A DNA stretch of 64,000 nucleotides from Promethearchaeota archaeon. Lineage in GTDB: Archaea > Asgardarchaeota > Lokiarchaeia > Helarchaeales > RDOG01. This document shows positions 35,641 to 45,537 of this stretch, one piece after another. Each line of letters begins with the position of its first letter. Position 1 is the first letter of the stretch. The stretch is from NCBI GenBank assembly GCA_011365055.1, contig RDOG01000011.1, forward strand, positions 1-64,000, read 5' to 3'. The translations under genes and the position numbers were made by a program. The notes beneath the pieces are model-generated. The model did no database searches. It had not been told where the DNA came from and worked only from the letters and a program-made list of their open reading frames with translations.

Positions 35641-37428
35641 TTAATTATTTTCAATATAACTTTCATATTGTCTTTTTAATTTACCTCTCTGAGTTTTACC
35701 AGCAGGACTTACTGGAAATTCATCGACAAATTCGATAAATTTTGGAGCTTTATATCTTGCAAGATTCTCCTTAACATATTCTATCAATTCTTCTTTTAAT
35801 GCGTCATTAGCTTCTTCTTTATATTTTGTTTTCAGTTTAATTAAACCCAAAGCAGATTGTCCCCATTGTGGATCAGGAATGCCAATTACAACAGCTTCAA
35901 ATACTTTTGGATGTTTCATTAAAGTATCTTCAATTTCAGGTGGGTGTAATTTTTCTCCACCTGTATTAATAGTTTCCTTAATACGCCCTATTAATGTTAC
36001 AGTCGTTCCATCTTCATTAACTTTATATAAATCGCCAGAATAAACCCAGCCATCAATAATTGTTTCTTTAGTTTTCTGTTGTTCACCCAAATATTCTTTC
36101 ATAGTAGGTCCTGCTTTAAATAGTCCTTCTCCGAATTCTCCAGGTTTTGTATCCTCACCAGTATCGACGTTTACAATTCTCATTTTATCAGGAGGAAGGC
36201 GATCAAATTCATTTGATGAGACTTTATCACCAGGTATGTAGACCTTTGGTAGTAATTGAAGACTCTCAGTTGCTGCAACTGTATCCAGAAATCCGACATC
36301 TGGAAATGCATCCCATAACATTCTTTTTGTTTGTGCTGAAAATATTGCTGCTCCAGAGACAAATCCAACAACATTATCATTTATATATTTCCATTTTTCT
36401 TCAAGTTCTGGTGAATCTAATAGAGATCTAGCGGTCTTGTCTCCAATAGTCATCATAAATTTAACATTATGCTTCTTACATAATTCGAAGATCTCTGTCG
36501 GATTGTAGGTCCTGCTCTCAGTTAATATTAAAGTAGAGCCGGAAAAAATGGCAAGATGACTTAACCATCCATATATATGAAATAAAGGGGGTGGCCACAA
36601 CATAACATTATTCAAGATAGCTTTATCTGCAAGCCCTCCTTTTGGGTAATTTTTCTCTGCACCTTCTTGAAGTTGGTTATTAATTTCCTTTACTCTTTTA
36701 TCAGTCTGTAAAAGACTAAGAATTGGAAACCTACCTAAAGACCATGGTAATGGAAGCATTTTTAAACATTTAGAACTCAACTTCTTTGGCATTTGTTTAA
36801 GGCGGCGAAACATATTCTGCATCCATTGCATAAACCCCCCTGTATCTATTAAAGCGTTTACTGCTTTATGTGTCCAAACAGCACCTTTTGGAGTCCCAGT
36901 TGTGCCACCTGTGTAAATTAAGAAAGCTTTATCATCTTCTGTAAGATCAGTATCTAAGACTTCCTTTCCAAGAAATTTTTTAAGTTCAATATTATAATCA
37001 AGATAACCATCGTGCAGCGATTCATCCAACATAATGAAATGTTTTACAGATTCACATTCATCTCGTATACCATTAACAGACTCTAGAAATTCCTTGCTAT
37101 GCATAAATATTTTTGGTGAAGCATCCTTAATTATATATAGAATCTCACTTGGTTGATATCTATAATTAATTCCCACTACAGCTGCACCAATTCTATAACA
37201 AGCATTATAGATCTCAAGATATTCAGGGCAATTATAAAGTAATACCGAAATATGATCACCTTTTTCAATGCCTAAGCTTTTAAAAAGATGTGCTAAGGCA
37301 TTGACTCTATCATCAAATTCCTTGTATGTAAGCATTTTATTACCTTGAATGATTGCTTTATGGTTAGGATGTTTCAAGGCCACTTGATGGATATATAAAC
37401 CAATATTATCTATTTTCGCATCGTTCAT
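35641..37428 (-). CDS. AMP-forming acyl-CoA synthetase
   Basis: This 595-residue enzyme activates a carboxylic acid to acyl-AMP, then to acyl-CoA. The AMP-binding P-loop is YTGGTTGTPKG. The A5-like motif, the hinge region SGDLYKVNEDG and the C-terminal catalytic lysine in SPAGKTQRGKL are present. An insertion of about 70 residues near 200-275 (positively charged, FRRLKQMPKK) is a feature of some archaeal and mycobacterial members. The chain length of the substrate cannot be told. The upstream region holds a palindrome (37527-37541). The gene is one of two such enzymes in the window and fits the thiolase and mutase genes as part of acyl-CoA metabolism. Confidence 0.93.
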   Translation of the reverse strand: MNDAKIDNIGLYIHQVALKHPNHKAIIQGNKMLTYKEFDDRVNALAHLFKSLGIEKGDHISVLLYNCPEYLEIYNACYRIGAAVVGINYRYQPSEILYIIKDASPKIFMHSKEFLESVNGIRDECESVKHFIMLDESLHDGYLDYNIELKKFLGKEVLDTDLTEDDKAFLIYTGGTTGTPKGAVWTHKAVNALIDTGGFMQWMQNMFRRLKQMPKKLSSKCLKMLPLPWSLGRFPILSLLQTDKRVKEINNQLQEGAEKNYPKGGLADKAILNNVMLWPPPLFHIYGWLSHLAIFSGSTLILTESRTYNPTEIFELCKKHNVKFMMTIGDKTARSLLDSPELEEKWKYINDNVVGFVSGAAIFSAQTKRMLWDAFPDVGFLDTVAATESLQLLPKVYIPGDKVSSNEFDRLPPDKMRIVNVDTGEDTKPGEFGEGLFKAGPTMKEYLGEQQKTKETIIDGWVYSGDLYKVNEDGTTVTLIGRIKETINTGGEKLHPPEIEDTLMKHPKVFEAVVIGIPDPQWGQSALGLIKLKTKYKEEANDALKEELIEYVKENLARYKAPKFIEFVDEFPVSPAGKTQRGKLKRQYESYIENN

Positions 37429-37790
37429 AACGTATCATCTCATTTTATCATTTTTAATTACAATCCTCTCGCAAATAGTATTATTTTATATAATGTTATT
37501 AAATTGAAATTTCTTAGCTTTTATCACGATGTAAAACATCGATAATTATTATCTAGAATTAGACAGATTCATACTGCTTTTAAATTTTAATCTTATTTTT
37601 TTTTGAAAAAAATTAATTTTAAGAAATAAAGAATTTTCAATTGTCCATTAAATTTCCACTAATTTTTCTCCATTAAATATCATTTTTTAAAAGATTTCAG
37701 GTCTATTGATAATCATTTACAAAATTAATTGAATTTTAATAATTATTTATCTATTTAAGCACTTTTGAATTTTAATTATATACTCGGATT
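37429..37790. other. Intergenic region between the acyl-CoA synthetase and third kinase genes
   Basis: This region is AT-rich with no supportable coding. It holds the perfect six-base inverted repeat at 37527-37541, about 100 bases upstream of the synthetase start, and oligo-T runs. It serves as the promoter region for the synthetase and the downstream flank of the kinase gene. Confidence 0.5.
37527..37541. promoter_or_regulatory. Inverted repeat CGATGT-AAA-ACATCG, possible operator
   Basis: CGATGT, a three-base spacer and ACATCG form a perfect palindrome, with weak extension of the symmetry outside. It lies about 100 bases before the acyl-CoA synthetase start, where a transcription-factor site would be expected. 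It is relatively GC-rich against the background. A regulator is not identified. A small RNA stem is an alternative. Confidence 0.3.
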
Positions 37791-40700
37791 TTATGTAAGT
37801 TCAAGTGTAAAGTTGAAAGTTGCCCCTTTATTGAGTCCTTCGGATTCTGCCCATATTACTCCACCATAAGTATCAATAATATTTTTACAAATTGCTAAAC
37901 CTATACCAAGCCCATCAACATTCATTTTTTCTGTTGTTTTTAACTTGCCATATCGCCTGAAAATTTTAGATAAATCATCTTTTTTTATACCAATACCTTG
38001 ATCTTTAATGGAAAATGACCATAAATTATTTTCAATTAATGACTCAATTAATATTTTTCCACCAAAGTTTGAAAATTTAATTGCATTTATTAAAAGATTG
38101 TTGATTACTTTTTGAATCTGTTTTTTATCAAGTATTAATTCCCGATCTGGTTTAAAATGTGATTCAATATTCAATTGTTTTTGCGTAATTAAAGAATCTA
38201 GCTCTTGTTTAATAGTATTGACCAATTCCGATGCAGTAAATCGATCCTTTGAAAATTGGATTCTACCTGCTTTTAATCTAGAATATTCTAATAATTCATT
38301 GACTAATGATTCAAGGCGGGTTTCATTTTTCAATATGGTTTTTAAATCATCTATTTGATCTGTTTCAAAATTTTTAGATTTTGCCAATAATAATTCCGTA
38401 AATCCTTTTATAGCTACTAATGGAGTTCTAAATTCATGGGAAACATCTGCAAAAAAATCGTCTTTTAATTTGTCAAGCTCCAGTAGCTCCTTATTTTGCT
38501 TTGTAATTTGTCTTATTAATCGTTCTTTTTCTAGCTCAACCTTTCTTTTCTCTGATACATCCAAACATGAAATTAATAGTGCATCTTTTGACTGATATTT
38601 GATGAAATTTGCATAAAATTCAAGCCACATTAATTTTCCCGAGGGATGTTTTATCCTTATGGTGTACCCTTTTATTTCTTCAATTCTTCCTTCGGCAAGC
38701 CTTTTTTCAATTTCTTGGGCCATTAAAGCTATAAACGGCTTATTGGGTTGATCTCTAATGGGATTTACTTGTTCCATTATTTCAGGAGCCGTTAAATTTA
38801 AAAATTGCCCAACAGGAATTCCAAGAATCTGAACCATTGCATCATTAATATATTTAAATCTGCCATCTTGGAGAATTAGAATACCAACAAGAGACTGTTC
38901 AGCTAATACTCTAAATTTCTCTTCTGATTCTCTAAGATATTCTTCTGTTTGTTTTTTACCTGTAATTTCTATAAATGTGAGTAAAATTAAAGTTTTTTCT
39001 TTGACTTTTAAGTCTTTTACATAAATATCCAGCCATTTTTTATGATTTGAGAATGTTTTTATTTTAATCTCTTTATTAGTTTGGTGAGTTAATTCACCAG
39101 ATAATCTTGCTCTAAAATTCCCATCAATCTCGTCTCTCATATCGACATCTACTAAATTAAATAGATCTAAAACATTTCTATTAGTATATCTAATACTATC
39201 AATCTCAAGTATCAAAGCTGCTGCTTCATTAATATAAGTTATCAAGTTATCCTGTATTATTATGATACCCATAAGAGCTTGTTCAGTTAAAGTTCTATAT
39301 TTTTCTTCAGATTCTTGGAGTTTTTCTTCAGCATCTATTCTTTCACTAATATCAATTAACGTGCTTTGCATTCCAATAATCTTACCTCTAAAATCTGTAA
39401 GAGGTCGAGAATTATTTAATACCGTAATAATCCGACCATCTTTTCTCTTTAATTGATGTACATAATTTTCAATTCGCTCTCCTGAAAGAAGGAGATTATC
39501 GATAGGATTGAGAACCAATGGATCTGCATCAAGATCAGGAAGGTTGATTCCTAATAATTCATCTCTTGAACAACCTAACAGATCTAATCCCGCTTGATTT
39601 GAATTAATAAATTTTTTCTCAGCATCAAAAACATAAATTGCCACTACAGATTCATTAAAAATGCCTTTATATTTTTCTTCGGATACCCTTATTTCTTCTT
39701 TTGCTAATTCACGTTCAGTCATATCTACCATTGTAATTAAATTAGCAGTTTGACCTTCATATTTAATTAATTTAATAAAATTTTCAACCCATTTTACTTC
39801 TCCCGTTTTCGTGACAATCCTTGTTCGATGTTGAGTAATATCACCTGCCTCTGCTTTTTGTTTTTTTCTCATTTGGTCAAGAATAAATTCTAAATCTTCT
39901 GGATGTATTACTTTTGTAAATTCTTCATTTCCCCAATTTAATATCTCATTAACAGAATAACCAATTAATTTTGATAATGTCTCATTCGCATATTTTAGCA
40001 CGCCATCTTGAATTATTCCAATACCCATTAGAGCTTGGTCTGAAATGGTTCTGAATTTTTCTTCAGATTCTCGAATTTTTCGTTCTGACGTAATTTTTTC
40101 TGTTTGATCAATATAGGTTACCAATGAAGTTATTTTCCCTCCCAAAGTTATGCTATTTGCATACACTTCAAGAGTTTTTAATTTCCCACTTCTGGTAATG
40201 ATCCTTATGAAGTAATTAGTATCAACATTCTTTTCTCCATCCATTCGACGTCTCAAAATATCAATAGACCATTTACGATCATCAGGATGTATCATTTGAA
40301 AAAATTCATTAACTGGATTTGTCAATAAATCACCAATTGGGATCTCAAACATCCATGAGAAGGTTTTATTAGCATAAATGAGATGATTTTCTTGAATCAT
40401 TACGATACCAAGCATGGAGTGTTCAGCTAATAATCTAAATTTTTCTTCAGATTCATGAAGTTTTTGTTCGGCCTCTTTTTTTTCTGTTATATCAATCACA
40501 GTAGAAAGAATCGCTTGTCCACCTTCATAATTAATAGGTTTTGAAAAATTTTCTAACCAAATAATTTTTCCAGATTTGTTAATAATTTGAAAAGTGTAAT
40601 GAATTAGGACATTATATTCACCTTGTTTTATCTTAAGAACTTGTTCTCTTATTTTATCCTTATCGGATGGGTGAATAACATTTAAAAATTTATTTAAATC

Positions 40701-42746
40701 CCAACCTGTAATTTCTTCCACACTATATTCAACAAATTCTGCAATACTTTGATTGACATACTTAATTATTCCATCTTGAATGATAGATATACCTATTAAA
40801 GATTGTTCCGTAAATGATCTAAACTTTTCTTCAGATTCTATTAAGTCCTGTTCCGCTTTAACTTTTTTTGTAATATCTATTATTGTTATAAAATCGGCAG
40901 GTTTTCCTCTAAATATTATAGATTTAGAGAAAAGATCGCCCCATTTTATAATACCTTCTCCATCAATTATTCTTACAGAATATCTGATAATTGCATCCTT
41001 GTCCCCTTTTAGTTTCTTTTGGAGTTGTTTAACAACAAATTCTCGATCATTTGGATGAATAAAATTTAGAAATTCCATATATTTTATATTTAATAATTTT
41101 TGAATTGGAACTTTGACTAATTCTGATGCTGCATCATTAGAATATTTAATCAATTGATCTTGAATAATTGTGATTGCCATTAATGATTGTTCAGTTAATA
41201 CTCTAAACATTTCTTCAGATTCTCTTACTTTTTCCTCTGATTCCATCCGCTCTGTTACATCATCATATACTGAGACTATTTCTCCTGTCGATAATTTGTA
41301 AATATAACTTTCTCGCCATTGATTTTTTTTATCATTAGAGTAAGGAGTAGGAGGAAGATAATGAGGATTTCCTGTCTTCCATACCTTTTTATAAATATTT
41401 AAGAGATCTATTTCTTTAGCTCCTTTGAAAATTTCTTTAATAGATTTGTTTATAACATCTTCTTTTCTTACACCTTCAATAATTTCACCCGAACGATTTA
41501 TATCTTTAAAAATAAAATCTTTACCATCATTAGAAACATCAATAATTGCTACTCCACTGCTCATATTTTCAAATAAATTTCTGAACTTTTCTTCGGATTC
41601 TAATAATTGTTTTTCTGCTTTTTTCCTTTTCGTTACGTCAGTTGCTACAATTAATATAGCATTTTTATTAAGATAAGAAATTGTTCTTGCATAAACTTCA
41701 ATCCATTTCATTTTTCCTGATTTTGTAAAAACACGAAATGACATGTAATCAGGGGTTTCTTGATCACCTAATTCTTTTTTCTCTGCAATTTTAAGAGCTT
41801 CTTCTTGTTCATCGATATGAATAGTCTTAAAAAATTCTGTGATTGGTATGCCAATTAATTCATTTACAGGATATTCATTAATTTTACTGATTCCTTCATT
41901 AGCATATTTAATAATACCATCTTGAAAAATAAAAATTCCAATTAAAGATTCTTCGGTTATAGTTCTAAATTTCTCTTCAGATTCCAACAATTTTTTTTCA
42001 GATGCTTTTCGATCTGTATTATCAATAATAGTTCCTTCAATTAATTTATCATCTGAAATGATAGTTCCAGTCACTAGACAATCCCTTATTTTACCAGCTT
42101 TTGTTTTTAATTGAATTTCATAATCAGTTATGAAACCTCTTTTATATAATTCATCAATCATTTGTTCTCTTTTCTTAGAATCGGTCCATAAGTCAACGGG
42201 CGATAAGTTTTTTAATTCTTCTTTCGTATACCCCAACATTTCTGAAAGTTTATTATTTACATTAAGAAATACGGTTCCATCAATGCTTGATTGATAAATT
42301 CCCAATTTTATATTTTCAAATAATCTCCGATAAGAGAATTCCGATGCTTTTAATTTCTCTTCAAGTAGTCTTTTTTCAGAAACATCTCTCAAAGTTGCTA
42401 TATATCCAACCTGCTTCCCTTCTTCATCATAATATAAATTTGCAACAGTAGATAACCATATTAGATCACCTGAAGAATTTCGGACTCTAAACTCTAGATC
42501 TTTGTCTAAAAAGAGCTTTTTTTGTTTCAATGATTCATAATATAAATTAACCACATGCTCTTTATCTTCCTCATAAATAAGATCAAACAAATTTTTTATT
42601 TCGTACTCCTTAACACCCAAAATTTTAGCTAATTGAGGAGAAAAATATAGAAAACTTCCATCAAATCTTAATATAACTGTAGCATCTTTTGAATTTTCAA
42701 GAATATACTGGTACATGTTTTCACTTAATACCAAACCAATCCCCAC
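37791..42746 (-). CDS. Giant sensor histidine kinase with about eleven PAS domains
   Basis: This 1651-residue kinase, without membrane segments, is among the largest PAS arrays in the window. I count eleven PAS units from the N-terminal MYQYILENSKDAT to KFRVLAEQSLVGI (about residues 10-1370), many starting E-KFR-(x)-EQSL-GI-IIQDG. HisKA SHEFRTP has His1437; HATPase has NLLINA, DQGIGIK and GLGIGLAICK. The very similar middle units imply expansion by tandem duplication. The start may be GTG at 42746. A divergent TATA-like region lies in the gap to 42828. No receiver gene is adjacent, so its partner is encoded elsewhere. Confidence 0.93.
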   Translation of the reverse strand: MGIGLVLSENMYQYILENSKDATVILRFDGSFLYFSPQLAKILGVKEYEIKNLFDLIYEEDKEHVVNLYYESLKQKKLFLDKDLEFRVRNSSGDLIWLSTVANLYYDEEGKQVGYIATLRDVSEKRLLEEKLKASEFSYRRLFENIKLGIYQSSIDGTVFLNVNNKLSEMLGYTKEELKNLSPVDLWTDSKKREQMIDELYKRGFITDYEIQLKTKAGKIRDCLVTGTIISDDKLIEGTIIDNTDRKASEKKLLESEEKFRTITEESLIGIFIFQDGIIKYANEGISKINEYPVNELIGIPITEFFKTIHIDEQEEALKIAEKKELGDQETPDYMSFRVFTKSGKMKWIEVYARTISYLNKNAILIVATDVTKRKKAEKQLLESEEKFRNLFENMSSGVAIIDVSNDGKDFIFKDINRSGEIIEGVRKEDVINKSIKEIFKGAKEIDLLNIYKKVWKTGNPHYLPPTPYSNDKKNQWRESYIYKLSTGEIVSVYDDVTERMESEEKVRESEEMFRVLTEQSLMAITIIQDQLIKYSNDAASELVKVPIQKLLNIKYMEFLNFIHPNDREFVVKQLQKKLKGDKDAIIRYSVRIIDGEGIIKWGDLFSKSIIFRGKPADFITIIDITKKVKAEQDLIESEEKFRSFTEQSLIGISIIQDGIIKYVNQSIAEFVEYSVEEITGWDLNKFLNVIHPSDKDKIREQVLKIKQGEYNVLIHYTFQIINKSGKIIWLENFSKPINYEGGQAILSTVIDITEKKEAEQKLHESEEKFRLLAEHSMLGIVMIQENHLIYANKTFSWMFEIPIGDLLTNPVNEFFQMIHPDDRKWSIDILRRRMDGEKNVDTNYFIRIITRSGKLKTLEVYANSITLGGKITSLVTYIDQTEKITSERKIRESEEKFRTISDQALMGIGIIQDGVLKYANETLSKLIGYSVNEILNWGNEEFTKVIHPEDLEFILDQMRKKQKAEAGDITQHRTRIVTKTGEVKWVENFIKLIKYEGQTANLITMVDMTERELAKEEIRVSEEKYKGIFNESVVAIYVFDAEKKFINSNQAGLDLLGCSRDELLGINLPDLDADPLVLNPIDNLLLSGERIENYVHQLKRKDGRIITVLNNSRPLTDFRGKIIGMQSTLIDISERIDAEEKLQESEEKYRTLTEQALMGIIIIQDNLITYINEAAALILEIDSIRYTNRNVLDLFNLVDVDMRDEIDGNFRARLSGELTHQTNKEIKIKTFSNHKKWLDIYVKDLKVKEKTLILLTFIEITGKKQTEEYLRESEEKFRVLAEQSLVGILILQDGRFKYINDAMVQILGIPVGQFLNLTAPEIMEQVNPIRDQPNKPFIALMAQEIEKRLAEGRIEEIKGYTIRIKHPSGKLMWLEFYANFIKYQSKDALLISCLDVSEKRKVELEKERLIRQITKQNKELLELDKLKDDFFADVSHEFRTPLVAIKGFTELLLAKSKNFETDQIDDLKTILKNETRLESLVNELLEYSRLKAGRIQFSKDRFTASELVNTIKQELDSLITQKQLNIESHFKPDRELILDKKQIQKVINNLLINAIKFSNFGGKILIESLIENNLWSFSIKDQGIGIKKDDLSKIFRRYGKLKTTEKMNVDGLGIGLAICKNIIDTYGGVIWAESEGLNKGATFNFTLELT

Positions 42747-42827
42747 TAATTATAGATTAATACAATACAAATATGTAATATGTAGATAATGTTCAAAGAT
42801 ATAAAAATTCTTGAATAATGTTGGTTT

Positions 42828-42992
42828 ATGAATGACTTTGAAATCAGATATAAGAACATTAATAATGAATTTCTTAAATTGCAAAACAATTTAAGAAATT
42901 GGTGTTTTAAACAAGATTATTTAGCTAATTATAACGACATGCTTGAAGGGTTCAATCAATTAAAAAAGGTTCTTTGTAGAAAGATTCAATAA
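42828..42992 (+). CDS. Small basic protein of 54 residues, unknown function
   Basis: This ATG ORF encodes 54 residues, rich in Asn, Lys and Leu, and probably helical (NDFEIRYKNINNEFLKLQNN). Its TATA-like element TATAAAA lies at 42800-42806, about 25 bases before the ATG, so a leaderless transcript is expected. The 3' end overlaps the convergent Dam-type methylase gene by seven bases. No family is recognised. It could be a short regulator, toxin or antitoxin connected with the neighbouring methylase, but no evidence shows that. Confidence 0.4.
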   Translation: MNDFEIRYKNINNEFLKLQNNLRNWCFKQDYLANYNDMLEGFNQLKKVLCRKIQ

Positions 42993-43861
42993 TTATTAAG
43001 AATTAATGTTTCTTTAATCTCACCTCGTTTCGAAGCAATACTATTTATTGCTCTTTTAGCACGGATGGTAACGATCCTATAATTCTTATATAAATTTAAA
43101 ATAAATTTTTCATGCGAGTTACTAAGCATAACCTTGCAACCTTGGCTATCTAATTCTTGAAATATTTGGAAAAGTTTCTCTTGTGATTCCTTTCCAAAAT
43201 TTTTTTTCGTATAACTTGTAAAATAAGCAGTATTTGATATGGGATGATAAGGAGGATCAAGATAAACAAAATCACCCTTTTTTGCAAATTCCAAACATGT
43301 TTCAAAAGATCCCTTATAAATTTCAACCCCTTGTAGGGTTTGATGTACAGCATTGAGATTTTTTTCGTCGCAAAAATTTGGATTTTTATATTTCCCAAAT
43401 GGTACGTTGAATTGACCCTTACTATTTACTCTATACAATCCATTATAACAACACCTATTTAAAAAAATGGTTCGGGATGCGCGTTCGACATCAGATAATC
43501 TTTTATATGCCTTTAGATCCCTATCCAAGCCTCTGATTTCATAAAAATAGCTTTTTTTATTTACATGTTTTTTTAAGGATTCGATTAATTCTGTAACGTT
43601 TTTTTTAATCACGTTATAACAATTTATTAATTCTTCGTTGTCATCAATAATAATTGCTTGTCTTGGAAGTAAATAAAATAGGATCGCCCCACCTCCCACA
43701 AAAGGTTCAATATATCGATTAAATTTATTTGGAAAAAAATCATCAAATTGTTTGATAAGCTGACGTTTCCCTCCAGCCCATTTTAAAAAAGGTCGAGGAA
43801 CGTCTACAATATTCTTAGACTCTTTATTAAGGGATCTTAATTCTTGGAGCGATATAATCAA
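42986..43861 (-). CDS. Dam/DpnIIA-type DNA adenine methyltransferase (D12 class)
   Basis: This 291-residue enzyme should transfer a methyl group from SAM to N6 of adenine in a short target site. The SAM motif appears as FLKWAGGKRQ (25-34). DPPY at 202-205 is the catalytic motif. The intervening sequences (YIEPFVGGGAILFYL, FNVPFGKYKNPNF) match the D12 family. The recognition sequence is not predictable. No restriction endonuclease gene is adjacent, so it looks like an orphan, with only the 54-aa convergent ORF beside it. Confidence 0.94.
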   Translation of the reverse strand: MIISLQELRSLNKESKNIVDVPRPFLKWAGGKRQLIKQFDDFFPNKFNRYIEPFVGGGAILFYLLPRQAIIIDDNEELINCYNVIKKNVTELIESLKKHVNKKSYFYEIRGLDRDLKAYKRLSDVERASRTIFLNRCCYNGLYRVNSKGQFNVPFGKYKNPNFCDEKNLNAVHQTLQGVEIYKGSFETCLEFAKKGDFVYLDPPYHPISNTAYFTSYTKKNFGKESQEKLFQIFQELDSQGCKVMLSNSHEKFILNLYKNYRIVTIRAKRAINSIASKRGEIKETLILNNY

Positions 43862-43973
43862 ATCAATACTTCACAAAATTTGTTAAATTATTTTCATAAT
43901 AATTTAAATTGAATCCCATATAAATAAATTAATTGTAATTATTCAAGTATAAAAAAGGAGAGCAAAACAGAAA

Positions 43974-44957
43974 TTAATATTCTAATCGTTTAAAGAGTTC
44001 TTCAAGTATCTTTTCTGTAGGTTCATAAACATTACTCTTTAATTCAGCGATTTGTTGTGCAATCTCATCGAGTTTTTCTTCAGATGCAATGTTTTCTCTA
44101 ATATATTTTTCAAGGTTATAATAAAGTAATTCAATTATCTTAGTTTTAATCTGATCTTTCTTTTTTTGGTCTAATAATCCGGATAATTCCATGTGTTGTT
44201 TATGATTCCAGATTTCATTAACTAATTCATCTATTCCTTCTCCAGTCACACCGTTTGTGGGTACTACAGGTGGTCTCCATCCAGTTCCATGATCACTAGC
44301 ATCATCTAACATAATTTCTAATTGGGCAAGAATATCGTCACCACCTAGATCATACTTATTTACAACCAAGATATCCGCAATTTCTATAATTCCGGCTTTT
44401 TGAACTTGGATAGAATCACCATATCCTGGAACTGAGACTACAATAATCGTATATGCAAATTTAAAAACATCGATTTCGGATTGCCCTGCACCCACAGTTT
44501 CAATGATGATGAGATCTTTACCATACGCCTCAAAAAGTCTGCAAATATCAAAAACAGCTCTTGATAAACCCCCAACCATACCACGTGAAGCAAGACTTCT
44601 TATAAATATATCGGGATGAAGTATGACATTCTTCATTCTAATTCGATCACCTAATAAAGCTCCTCCACTAAATGGAGAAGTTGGATCTACCGAAACTACA
44701 CCAATAGATTTGCCCTGATCAACAATATTTTTTGCAATCATATTAATTAGGGTGCTTTTACCAGCTCCAGGAGGACCTGTAATCCCAACAATGTAGGATT
44801 TTTTACCAGCAGAATTTAACTTGGTAAACACTTCCTTAGTTAAATCGGGATAATTTTCCACTATAGAAATTAAGCGTGATAAAGCCTGTTTATCTTTCTT
44901 TTTAAATCTTTCAACCAATTGGTCAATGTCATACTCTCGTTTCATCATTAACACCAA
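43974..44957 (-). CDS. meaB: MeaB/ArgK-type GTPase for methylmalonyl-CoA mutase
   Basis: This 327-residue G3E-family GTPase protects and reloads methylmalonyl-CoA mutase with adenosylcobalamin. Walker A is GPPGAGKS (61-68). VSVDPTSPFSGGALLGDRIRM is the MeaB signature, ETVGAGQSE the switch, and VNKYD the base specificity motif. It lies in the cluster with the mutase subunits, downstream of the toxin-antitoxin pair and 226 bases from it. The start is ATG at 44957. Confidence 0.95.
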   Translation of the reverse strand: MVLMMKREYDIDQLVERFKKKDKQALSRLISIVENYPDLTKEVFTKLNSAGKKSYIVGITGPPGAGKSTLINMIAKNIVDQGKSIGVVSVDPTSPFSGGALLGDRIRMKNVILHPDIFIRSLASRGMVGGLSRAVFDICRLFEAYGKDLIIIETVGAGQSEIDVFKFAYTIIVVSVPGYGDSIQVQKAGIIEIADILVVNKYDLGGDDILAQLEIMLDDASDHGTGWRPPVVPTNGVTGEGIDELVNEIWNHKQHMELSGLLDQKKKDQIKTKIIELLYYNLEKYIRENIASEEKLDEIAQQIAELKSNVYEPTEKILEELFKRLEY

Positions 44958-45183
44958 ATGATTTTAACCTTTTACGAAGATTCTCCAATTTTATTTCTGT
45001 CGGTTGAGAAGAAAAATCGTAACTACAAATAAAAGCTATCAATAGTTTTTTAAGAACTTTTCTTATTAGATAATTTCAAAATAAAATATGCTATTTTTAA
45101 TAATTTATTTGAATATCGTACAACTTTAATAACATTTTTAAACTTAAACTATTCATTTCCATTCAGAAAACTTTTCATTCATG

Positions 45184-45537
45184 CTAAGGAATTCGGAAAT
45201 CGCAATGGTTCTCAGTTATAATTACTTTTCCAGGTTTTTTAAGTAAATGAATTGCTTTATCTAAATTTTCTAATATCAATTTTTGAGCAACTTTAGGATT
45301 TCTTGGATGTATTTTTAAATAAATAATTTTGCATTTTTTTTGAATATCTTTACCTAATTTTAAAAAATCGGAGTCAAAAATTATAATAATTGCTTTTTCC
45401 TCAATTGATAATTTCGTAACTTCACCATTTGTTATTCCTGATTGATTTAAATCTTTTATAGTTTTTGTATTATGCCCAATTTTTTCAAGAATAAATTTAA
45501 ATGAGTAGGGCACATTTTCATCAAGGAGAAAATTCAA
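45184..45537 (-). CDS. DUF5615 PIN-like toxin
   Basis: This 117-residue protein begins NFLLDENVPYSF, then has ITNGEVTKLSIEEKAIIIIFDSDFLKLG, the acidic pattern of DUF5615 PIN-like proteins (Asp6, Glu7, and Asp in DSDF). Such proteins are toxin partners of DUF433 antitoxins. The start overlaps the antitoxin stop by four bases. The pair splits the mutase/MeaB cluster. Its activity as an RNase is inferred from the family. Confidence 0.85.
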   Translation of the reverse strand: MNFLLDENVPYSFKFILEKIGHNTKTIKDLNQSGITNGEVTKLSIEEKAIIIIFDSDFLKLGKDIQKKCKIIYLKIHPRNPKVAQKLILENLDKAIHLLKKPGKVIITENHCDFRIP

